Shown here one piece after another: positions 1-8,609 of a stretch of DNA of 64,000 bases. The stretch covers positions 64,440,722 to 64,504,721 of the forward strand of contig NC_080045.1 in assembly GCF_012489685.1 (NCBI RefSeq). The letters are read 5' to 3'. The position numbers and the translations under genes were made by a program. The notes under the pieces are model-generated. The model saw only the letters and a list, made by a program, of their open reading frames with translations, was not told where the DNA came from and ran no database searches. Position 1 is the stretch's first letter. Each line of letters opens with the position of its first letter. The stretch is from Lotus japonicus. Taxonomy: Eukaryota; Streptophyta; Magnoliopsida; Fabales; Fabaceae.

Positions 1-823
1 AAAGTGGAGGTTCTTGATATTGATTTGCTTGCACTTCCATTTTACTCATACTATATATAAATGAAGAGAAAAAGGAAAATAAGAGGTAGAATGGGTGGTG
101 TAAGATGAAAACTATAGAGATAGAAAGATAAAATTGAAGAGATGTGTGAACGAATGAAAGAACTAATTAATGATGTGGGTTATAACCGGACTACCGGAGT
201 GGTGGAAAAACACTTGAAGTGGAATAAAATTAATTATTTAAGTGCTTTTCAAAAAAAAATTAATTATTTAAGTGGAATTTTGACCCAAAAAAAAGGCAAA
301 AAGATATATTTTTTTAAGGCAGTGCTTGGATGGAAATTTGTGGGTATATCGGTAAATAGTGCTTCGATGGAAATTTGAGAATTTTAAAGAATTTTAAAGT
401 GTGGGAAATTCGATTGTACTAATTAAGTATATTAATTAAATAGAAGATTTTTTTATTTGGATAAAATAATTATTATTAATTATAATTTTTTGTTTAGGTA
501 AGATAATATTATTACTATTACTTACAAAATATATTATTAAAATAAAAATAAAAAAATAGAGAAATTTATTTATTTTGAAAACATTTTGACTTTAGTTATC
601 ATCATGATATAACCTTATGCTATACCTTATCATAAATTTTTATCATAATTTTAATTTAATTTTCAAATCGTACCTTTTTAGAAGAAATTTACAAAATTAA
701 ATTCAAATTTATATTATTATTTTATATTTACCTTTTAAAAATGATTATATATACATATTATATTAATTATAATATTTAAAATTAGAATGTAATAAAATAA
801 GATTGGAAGGACATTTATATATA
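1..823. other. AT-rich intergenic DNA, no gene seen
   Basis: Very AT-rich sequence. I see no coding homology; the only ATG-started reading frame is a short low-complexity one near 142-378. A short imperfect duplication (the TTAATTATTTAAGTG motif, twice near 229-273) is the only structure noted. Confidence 0.6.
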
Positions 824-1860
824 TAGGCTATGTTTGACATGTCATTTCAGCTAGCTTATAGCTTATTTGACTAGCTTAAAACTTATTTGACTAGCTTAAA
901 AGCTCTTCAAAAGTGTTTGGTGAATGAGCTTATTTCAGTAGCTTAAAGCTATAAGCTATCTCAGGTAGCTTATAGCTTAAAGCTTATAGCTTATTAAATT
1001 TATTCTCATTTTTATCCTTATTATTTTATTTAAAATTTCACCATTACCCTTATATATTTATAAAAACACTAAGGCTATGTTTGGCACGTTTAGCTGATAA
1101 GCTAGCTGAAAGCTGAAAAGCTAGCTGATAGCTGAAAAGCTAGCTGAAAGCTGAAAGCTGATAAGCTAGCTGAAAGCTGATAGCTGATAGTTGAAAAGCT
1201 ACGTAATTTGAACAAAAGTGTTTGGTAAAACTAGTTGTTAAACAAGCTGAAATTGTAAAATGACATAAAAGTACACACTTGTATTTTTTTTTTGTTACAA
1301 AAGGACACACTTATATAATTCTTTTTATATTTAACATTACTTTATTTTCACATTAATACCTATATGATATTAATATTAAAATTATTATAAATATAATATT
1401 AATTTTTACTTATTTAATTTTCTATATTTATATTAAATTAAATAGAATAAAACAAATAATTTGTAATTTGTAATATAAAATTATTTATTTTATTCTAAAG
1501 TAGTAATTATTTCTATGTGGGAACGGTGCACATATGAGACAAGTGTGATAACTGATAAGTAAATAAATTTTTTTTTTTGGTACATCGGAAAATGAGTAGG
1601 TAAATAGGTTTAATAAAAAAACATATAAGGCTAAAGGTGAAATTTTGATAAAATAATAAGGATAAAAATGAGAATATATTTAATAAGCTATAAGCTTTAA
1701 GCTTTAAGCTACCTGAGATAGCTTTTAGCTTAAAGCTTTAAGCTACTGAAATAAGCTCATTCACCAAACATTTTTATAGAGCTTTTAAGCTAGTCAAATA
1801 AGCTTTAAGCTAGTCAAATAAGCTATAAACTAGCTGAAATGGCATGCCAAACATAGCCTA
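824..1860. mobile_element. AGCT-rich TIR element A, both arms present
   Basis: The left end starts TAGGCTATGTTTG at 824 and the right end finishes CAAACATAGCCTA at 1860, an exact inverted terminus. About 230 bp inside each end is inverted-repeat sequence packed with AGCTTATAGCTT-like motifs. Dense subterminal repeats are typical of hAT-type non-autonomous elements. I found no clean target-site duplication and no transposase. The left arm of a second, related element (B) lies between the arms, so this is not a simple insertion. Confidence 0.6.
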
Positions 1861-2302
1861 AATCTATTTTCCCATCACACTTACGTATGCAGTTCCCGCC
1901 ACCATTTCCGCCACACCGCTGCGCACCACAAGTATTAAAAATATTACATTAATAAAAACAAGTAAAAATTAATATTATATTTTTAAGATGATAAATAACT
2001 TGAGTTAATAAAAATATTTAAAGTGATAATAATTTTAATATTAATATTATATAGGTATTAATGTGAAAATAGTGTAATGTTAAATATAAAAATAATTATA
2101 TAAGTATGTCCTTTTATGTCATTTTACAATTTCAGCTTGTTTAACAGCTAGTTTTACCAAACACTTTTGTTTCAATTACGTTGCTTTTCAGCTTTCAGCT
2201 AGCTTATCAGCTTTCAGCTATCAGCTAGCTTATAAGCTTTCAGCTAGTTTTTTCAGCTTTCAGCTAGCTTATCAGCTAAACATGCCAAACATGGTCATAG
2301 CC
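1073..2302. mobile_element. AGCT-rich TIR element B, interleaved with element A
   Basis: The left end GGCTATGTTTGGC at 1073 is followed by AGCTGAAAGCTGATAAGCT-type repeats. An inverted copy runs from about 2090 to 2302, including the inner words AAGTGTTTGGTAAAACTAG and GTAAAATGACATAAAAG. The right terminus carries a small insertion (CATGGTCATAGCC). The right arm of element A lies inside this element. No transposase is visible. Confidence 0.55.
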
Positions 2303-4779
2303 ATAGTTTGAGAAAAAAAAAATGCCCACTTTTTTCCATTTTTCCTTCATGTTGTTCGTGGAAGATTTTTTTTTTGATATGGATCCCACTATAAAAGCAT
2401 GCCCACTTTTTCCTTTTTTCTTCATGCGATTGCTTATTAAAAAGTTCACTTGAAATTTGAACAATGGAAAAAAGGTAATTTTAATATCATATAAAAAGAT
2501 AAGACACATAAAAATAGTAAATATTTTGTTCTTTACTTTTTACATGTTTATAATTAACCGGTTCCCATCGGTTCCATTGCATAAACAAACTCATTGAGAG
2601 ATTTGCACCGGTTAAGTGATTGAGACCCAATTCAACCAATTAGACCAATTGATATGAGTTGAGTTTTTAAACTATGCTTGAAAGTGGTTATTGAACAATA
2701 AAGTAAGGTAAAAAAGTAATTTTTATATCATATGAAATATAAAACACATAAAAATCTAAAAATAGTATTTTTTTTTCTTTTAAATATTTACATGTTACAT
2801 TTTTATAATTAAGAAGAACTTAATAAATAATAAAAAATCCATAATTGGTCTGGGTCAGCCCAACCCACAACGAGTTGATCAATTTTCAAATTAGATTGTG
2901 TTGTGCTAAATTTATTTTGAGCTTGGTTTTTTAATAGTTTAAACCATGCTTTTAATTCAAGTTATTCAGATTGACTTATTGGCTCTGACTAGTTGATTTA
3001 ACGAGCTAAAACTTTATTTAAAGTAATATTGACGTTCACTTAGTTGTAAATCATCTAGGATGATGACGACAATGATGAGCCTAATAAACATTTAGTTAGG
3101 CTAGACAAAATAGAAGTCCATCAACTTGATATCCAATGTAATTGTATATAATGTCTAGATGATATTGTATAAGAATGATTTATCGAATGCAATTTGAGAT
3201 ACAATAAAAGTGATATGAGATAAATAGTTTAATATTATCGTAAATTTGAGATGAAAGTTTCCCTTTATTTTGGCGTATGGTCGAAATAAGATTCAGACTC
3301 TTGTGTCGGATCACTCCTTAAAGTTTTGATATGAAGTGAAAATTGCTGTCACACATCACTTAACCAGAGAGAAAATTTGAACTAATCAGAAGTTTGATTC
3401 TGGTCACATTACGTTCCCTCTGCAATCTGAATACAGAGGTAATTGAACATTGAAACACACCATTAACTGGAACAACAGTGATATTAATTCATATCAGAAG
3501 AGGAGAACAATTTAAATATGTTAAAATGCAAGTTGGTGAGTGGAATTAAATGGAGGAACCAAATTAAGAAGATCATGCGCGCATTTGGTCGGTACTCAAG
3601 AAGGCAGGCTAAATATACTGTGCGCAGAAACAGTATATACTATGAACTAGTGATTTAATTAGCAACCTGCATGCATGAATTACTTGTTTTGAGCACAACA
3701 ACAAGAAACTTTTATTGTATGATCTCTCTTATTTGCACAATGTTGGACATACCAAATCAAAGTATAAGTGAGTGGAATTTAACATTCATGCATGTAATTA
3801 ACCAGTACTCAGCAAGGAGGCTAATATATACTGTTCATAAAACAGTGAACTAATCCCTTTTTCTAGTTGCATGAATTATTGCTCATTTTTCTTTTTCATC
3901 ATAATAAGCCACCAGTTTTTTTTTTTTTAGCAGCAGGAACTACATTTACTATCTTTTATTTGCGATATGTAATATATTTCTTATGTGGTAAAATCAATTT
4001 GTAAAGAAGTCTTCTAAATTGTGTGAACCACACAAAATCTTGGTCTATATAATAAGATAAAACCAAAGTTAAAACTTATGTCCTCTTCTTTTTTGGTCAT
4101 TAAAACTGATGTGCTCTAACATTGCACATAACCAACACTAATCTAACTCAGTCACAAAGGTACAGCCCATATATATCACTGTTGGGTCGTCTGCTGTCTG
4201 CACCAGCCCACTTGTTGTGTGCAAGGTGACACTGTCCTAACTTGATTTGTGTCACCTTAATTCTTTACATCACATGCTTGGGCTCATTTTAGAATTTTTC
4301 CAAATTCAATTGTGGAGTTCACTCATGACTCACCTACCTCCGATATCGCACGTTTTTATTTCTTCTGGGTTAGGTTATGAATCATCCATACAACTTTAGT
4401 CTCATTTGCACACATTTTTCTCATTGTAATTAACTCTTTTTTTTTATCATATTACACATAATGTCTTTCATTTCTATTTCTTTTCTCCATATTCTTCTTT
4501 AAGTGTACTGAGTGAAATTAAAGCGCGAATCAATATATAGTTGTATTTTACTTCACATGTAAACCGATATATTTGAGATATAACTTAGTGTATATTTAAA
4601 CAAATGCAGCAATATACAACATTTTAGAGCTGCTTATTATTTGCAAAAAGAAATTATGAAAGAAAAACATATGGAAAAAAAATCATCCATCACAAAATCA
4701 ATCTACAATATCTAAAGAGATATGAAAAAAAATGAGAGATATGACGAGTGATTTGATAGAAAAAGAATAAAGAGAAAAT
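2303..4779. other. Intergenic stretch without a recognisable gene
   Basis: No conserved protein is seen on either strand. The segment near 3530-3660 is imperfectly repeated near 3765-3890: a GTGAGTGGAATT start, then a TACTCA..AAGGAGGCTAA..TATACTG core, then a TGCATGAATTA tail. This is a decayed tandem duplication of roughly 200 bp. Confidence 0.5.
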
Positions 4780-4941
4780 TGTTAGTATTGGAGTAAACTG
4801 TGTAAATATGACAAAGTTGTATTTATATTTTGCTAGTATTGAAGTAAACTGTACAAGTGTGAAAAGACTCACTCACTCATTGTCTTAAAGTTTTATTGTA
4901 AATTATGTGAATGATATCTCAATCGCTTATGATCTTAACCC

Positions 4942-5138
4942 AGGGTCCAGATCCTCTCCAGTGGATTTTTCTCAATTTTTCTCCAGTGGACAATTTTTGG
5001 CGGTTTTGAACCGCCACAAAATGTTGCCAGCTACCACAAAATGCTGGAAAAAAATTTGACAGAATTTGTGACAGCTGACAACATTTTGTGGCGGTTTTGA
5101 AAAATTGAGAGAAATCCACTGGAGAGGATCTCAACCCT
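4942..5138. mobile_element. Fold-back MITE with target-site duplication
   Basis: The ends AGGGTCCAGATCCTCTCC and, inverted, AGGGTTGAGATCCTCTCC are followed by near-perfect inverted repeats (CAGTGGATTT..CTCAATTTTT). The flanks are TCTTAACCC on the left (4933-4941) and CTTAACCC on the right (5139-5146), an 8-9 bp duplication; the last base is ambiguous. The centre contains inverted GGCGGTTTTGAA/TTCAAAACCGCC-type words. The size and duplication fit a Mutator- or hAT-type MITE. It lies in the first LTR copy of a decayed copia element, so it is younger than that element. Confidence 0.8.
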
Positions 5139-5212
5139 CTTAACCCATTATATGGAAGTGGTATCCTCGGCCCATCTCATTGCAAGTCTAAAAGTAACTC
5201 AAAAATTCAATA

Positions 5213-5231
5213 TGGTATTGGAGCCTAAAGC
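5213..5231 (+). other. Degenerate initiator-Met tRNA primer-binding site
   Basis: TGGTATTGGAGCCTAAAGC resembles the usual plant copia primer-binding site (TGGTATCAGAGC...). It lies three bases after an LTR-like end (TTCA at 5209). It supports the reading of 4780-5209 as a 5' LTR. Confidence 0.5.
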
Positions 5232-5293
5232 ATGAGCTCGTGATAAATAAATAAATAAAAAGTAAAACGAAGAAGATGAACTCAATAAAAAAA

Positions 5294-6574
5294 GGGTGCC
5301 CACTAGGGTGGACAAGTTTAAAAGTGGTCCACCGGTGCACCATGAAGTAAATACCATTGGATCGAAGATTCCTAAAATATTCTTTAAGTGAATGGCTAAG
5401 ATTGAATGAATAAGAAAAGGGCAAAAATGTAAATGGATCACCCTCCTTCAACCAACAGAAGTTGTTGCAGCCCCACTACCATCACTGTAGAGCCAGAGCT
5501 GGGCATGCTCAAGAGCAACTCTGCTTCCTTCTGAGACTGAAATCTTCAAGCATTCAGCAGATCAGCCCATCACTAGCACCGTCATCACAGAGACTGAATT
5601 GGAATAATTGCTACCAAAGTGCGAGGAATCTTTACTCCCAGATCCTCAAATTCTCCTACATCTCTGCTCCCAGATCCTCCATCTCGTTGCCTCATTGAAG
5701 ACTCCGAGACCAAGCGTCTGTCGTCGTCATCACTCATTGCTGCGGTGGTGAGTTTTAGATCACAGCGAGTAAGCCGATCTAAAGAAATAGAAATCGTAGC
5801 AAAGACCCAGAATAGCGTCAGATCCGAGCAGGGTCTGGGCTTGTTGGTCGTTAAGGGAAGCGGCGAAACCGTTGTAGGCGGTGTCGTAGGCGTAGAGAAG
5901 TGGATCATCGGAATCGGTGGAGTCTGAGTCGGTTGTGAGAGAAAGGGATCGGAGACTGGTGTTTTTCCTTTCTAAAAATCTAATCTGTTTTTTAATCTCT
6001 TTTCAATTTTTATGTTCTGTTGTGGATGATGGGGGCAAGAAAGATTGAACTTTCTTGTAACTTCAACAAATAAATGGTAGGAAAATCAGCGTTCTTTGTC
6101 TACTGGGGAAAATGGAATTGGAAAATCTGGCAATGATTTTCAATGTAATTACTTTAAATAATAAATGGTAGTAAGTAATTTGATTTTGTATAAGTCCATT
6201 TTTTATGCGATTTCACTAAATTATCCTATCTTTTTTTACTGAGTATTGAGGAATGCCATCTCTTCTGGAAGCCTCAGCCTATTTGCTATTGGAAAATGTT
6301 GATTTTTGTTGATGATATGATATATTGCTTTGTGCTTTGTTCTTTTCAAAAAAAGAAATGGAAGGAAAATCACAATCGAAAGAGAAATTAAAGACGAAGG
6401 AGAGAGAGAAAGGTGAAAACCCAGACTCGTTATGGAGGTTGAGAGGAGAGAGAGAGAGAGAGTGGGGTGAGAAGGTGAGATAGGGACAAAGTCTAAATTA
6501 TCCCTTGTACAAAGTCTGTAATACCCATGGTCCACCGGTGGACCAAAATAATAAAGGTCCACCCTAGTGGGCAA
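5294..6574. mobile_element. TIR element of about 1.3 kb inside the copia remnant
   Basis: GTGCCCACTAGGGTGGAC near 5296 is matched in inverted orientation near 6558-6574. A second inverted pair, GGTCCACCGGTG/CACCGGTGGACC, lies just inside (about 5326 and 6530). The interior is more GC-rich than its surroundings and carries open frames on both strands (for example near 5462-5927 and 6236-6628) with no family I recognise. Possible target duplications (AATAAAAAA and AGTAAAATG) match only partly. It could be a non-autonomous MULE, perhaps with captured sequence. The ends are good to within about 10 bp. Confidence 0.6.
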
Positions 6575-6712
6575 GAATGGGCATAGTAAAATGAAAAAGA
6601 ACAAGGCTATAAATGCCTTTAGACTCAAGAAAAAAAGAAGCAGAAGCTAACACACATGGCACCTGAGATCCAAGTCCACATACGACTTTAAAAATATAAA
6701 TTCAATCAAGAC

Positions 6713-6723
6713 TTGAGGGGGAG
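6713..6723 (+). other. Polypurine tract of the copia remnant
   Basis: TTGAGGGGGAG directly precedes the second LTR-like copy. This is the usual plant copia plus-strand priming site. The LTR should begin with TG but reads TA here, consistent with decay. Confidence 0.5.
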
Positions 6724-6985
6724 TATATATTAAAAACAAATATATAGAAGAATAAAAAAGTTGACTCAAAATTGGAGTAACTATACAAGTGTGAATGAAA
6801 ACAATATCATGGAAAAACAAAAGTTGAGCAATATATAAATGAAATAATTCACTCACTTATTGTTTTAAGATTATGTGGTGAATTTTGTGGATGATTCTAA
6901 ATCACTTATAATCTTAACCTGATATATATGAAAGTGATTCCGGTCTATCTCATCTCAAGCCCAACTATAGCCAAATATCCAATAG

Positions 6986-7750
6986 ATAGTTACTTAATTA
7001 AGTCTCTGAAACCATGAGTCCATTTTTTTATATAAAAAACCATGATTGATCATTGACCAACGATCACGAATATTGGTCTTAGAAAGTATAACAAAAATTT
7101 GTCATTACATGTTTCTGACTAAAATAACATTTTCCCTTCCTTTGCTTCTTGAAACATCTTCTAAAATGAAATAGTATAACTCAGTAACTTTATTGTGTCG
7201 GAAAAAAAAATATGAGGATACACAATGATGTTACTTACTTGAGTTGTTTAACATTATTTATGGCGGTCCAAAATGCCACAAATGATTTCCACTGCAGAAA
7301 AAAATAAGCTCAGCCACAAAGCTGCTGTGACTGTGAGAATATATATACTCTTATATATATTTATGTTAAACAAATATGTTACAATGTAGCGCCTCAAATT
7401 TCACCATGATCATTTCAATATCTTTGCTAGCATTGATCAGAAACGAACATAAAATCTACAAATAGTACTAGGCCAACAAATAAACTGGATAAAGTAAATC
7501 AAACACGTTACAATGTATAATCCCCACACTGTGTATTCTTTTCTCTATGATTTAGTAACAAGTTTAGTGGCATTATTACATGCATTGAGCACTAGCAGGT
7601 TACAAGTACTTCAGCATTATTACATAATGCACTACATTATCATAAAAATAATACTTCTTGAACTATCTTATAGTTAAAATGAGAATGACATCCATCATTA
7701 GTGTAAAATTAATGCACATAAAAACATATATAAGAATGGACACTTTCAGT
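6986..7750. other. Intergenic, downstream of the peptide gene
   Basis: I see no gene. The words CTCTGAAACCATGAGTCC near 7002 look like a decayed post-LTR leader. The final 200-300 bp probably include the 3' untranslated region of the minus-strand peptide gene, but no processing signal was assigned. Confidence 0.4.
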
Positions 7751-8482
7751 TTATAAGTGGTGGTTGGTGATGTGCTTGTGTCCTTGACCAGGACTAGGAC
7801 CAGAATGCTTAATCACTCCAAGATTTTGAAGCTTATGGTGCCCCTCACCAGGGCTAGGACCAGAGTCCTTCACCCCTCCAACATCTTGAAGCTTGGGGTG
7901 GCCAACACCATGGCTTGGACCAGAGTCCTTCATTTCTCCAACATCTTGAAGCTTGGGGTGGCCAACACCAGGGCTTGGACCAGAGACCTTCATTTCTCCA
8001 ACATTTTCAAGCTTCTTATTAAGCTTGTGTCCAACACCAGGACTTGGACCAGAGACCTTCATTTCTTCAACATTTTCAAGCTTCTTATTAAGCTTGTGTC
8101 CAACACCAGGACTTGGACCAGAGACCTTCATTTCTCCAACATTTTCAAGCTTCTTATTAAGCTTGTGTCCAACACCAGGACTTGGACCAGAGTCCTTCAT
8201 TTCTCCAACATTTTCAAGCTTCTTATTAAGCTTGTGTCCAACACCAGGACTTGGACCAGAGTCTTTCACCCCTTCTAGATTTTCAAGCTTTTTAAGCCTG
8301 TGGCCAACACCAGGTGTTGGACCAGAACTCTTCAATGTCCTGAACACTCCATTTACTTCTCTAACAATAATTCCATCTTCACCTGGTAATGGCCTGGCTT
8401 CTGAATCAGGAAGCAAAGAGGAGAACAAGGAAGCAAGAAGAATAAGAGTGAGCAAGGTGAGTGACTTGAGTTTTGTGTCCAT
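7751..8482 (-). CDS. Secreted peptide precursor with nine SGPS/PGVGH repeats (PIP/CEP-like)
   Basis: This is a single-exon 243-residue protein. Residues 1-29 form a signal peptide with a hydrophobic core (LTLLTLILLASLF), so the product should enter the secretory pathway. From residue 53 to 235 the motif S-G-P-[ST]-x-G-x-G-H occurs nine times, starting at residues 53, 75, 98, 121, 144, 167, 187, 207 and 227. Linkers are basic and acidic (KLNKKLENVGEMK or PKLQDVGEMK). Known family: SGPSxxGxGH is the core of PAMP-induced secreted peptides (PIP/PIPL), and the SPGVGH tail is shared with CEP peptides. Such peptides are normally cut from the precursor, proline-hydroxylated and sensed by LRR receptor kinases at the cell surface. 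Most family precursors I know of carry one or two copies, so nine is unusual. The residues preceding each motif (K then D, V or H) may mark processing. There is no DFRPT-type N-terminal half of a classic CEP, so PIP-like is the better name. A TATA box lies 114 bp upstream. Open frames on the other strand here are shadows of the repeat. Confidence 0.88.
   Translation of the reverse strand: MDTKLKSLTLLTLILLASLFSSLLPDSEARPLPGEDGIIVREVNGVFRTLKSSGPTPGVGHRLKKLENLEGVKDSGPSPGVGHKLNKKLENVGEMKDSGPSPGVGHKLNKKLENVGEMKVSGPSPGVGHKLNKKLENVEEMKVSGPSPGVGHKLNKKLENVGEMKVSGPSPGVGHPKLQDVGEMKDSGPSHGVGHPKLQDVGGVKDSGPSPGEGHHKLQNLGVIKHSGPSPGQGHKHITNHHL
7778..8326 (-). repeat. Coding tandem array, 69-bp then 60-bp units
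   Basis: Nine peptide motifs lie in one array. In coding order the steps between motif starts are 22, 23, 23, 23, 23, 20, 20 and 20 residues. The central 69-bp units are almost identical in DNA (each has the AAGCTTCTTATTAAGCTTG word on the plus strand), whereas the first and last units are more diverged. This fits local expansion by unequal exchange from the middle of the array. Confidence 0.9.
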
Positions 8483-8595
8483 GTTGAATGAATGTCAACA
8501 AGGCCTATTAGGTGATCACTCTCACAAATGTATCTTGATTTTGATTTGTTTTGTTTTGTGTTGTATTGTATTGCTGAAGTGGTATCATGGAGGTC

Positions 8596-8606
8596 CTATT
8601 TATAGG
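8596..8606 (-). promoter_or_regulatory. TATA box of the peptide precursor gene
   Basis: CCTATAAATAG on the minus strand lies 114 bp before the start codon. This predicts transcription from about 8570 and a 5' leader of roughly 90 nt. Confidence 0.65.
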
Positions 8607-8609
8607 TAA

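Larger units (their letters stand above)
4780..6985 (+). mobile_element. Decayed copia-like LTR element with two later insertions
   Basis: Two diverged LTR-like copies lie near 4780-5209 and 6724-6981. Both contain a CACTCACT..TTGT.TTAA word, then ATCTTAACC and a TATATGGAAGTG/TATATGAAAGTG word, then CCATCTCAT or CTATCTCAT. After the first copy comes a primer-binding-like site at 5213, and just before the second a polypurine tract at 6713. Almost no internal region is left apart from an inserted TIR element (5294-6574), and a MITE sits in the first LTR. Sequence after the second copy again resembles a post-LTR leader, so a tandem array is possible. Outer boundaries are approximate. Confidence 0.5.

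Noticed and set aside
5462..6628. Open frames of 78-130 codons inside the 5.3-6.6 kb TIR element
   Set aside because: They overlap on both strands, have no recognisable domains and sit between inverted repeats. Treated as transposon interior.
7778..8326. Regular repeats resembling a CRISPR-like or satellite array
   Set aside because: The units are in frame, encode the SGPS motif with linkers and follow a signal peptide. There are no unique spacers between identical repeats.
7757..8609. Two long plus-strand open frames (173 and 218 codons) opposite the peptide gene
   Set aside because: They are antisense shadows of the coding tandem repeat. Their repeats mirror the 69-bp unit, and they lack a signal peptide or any known motif.
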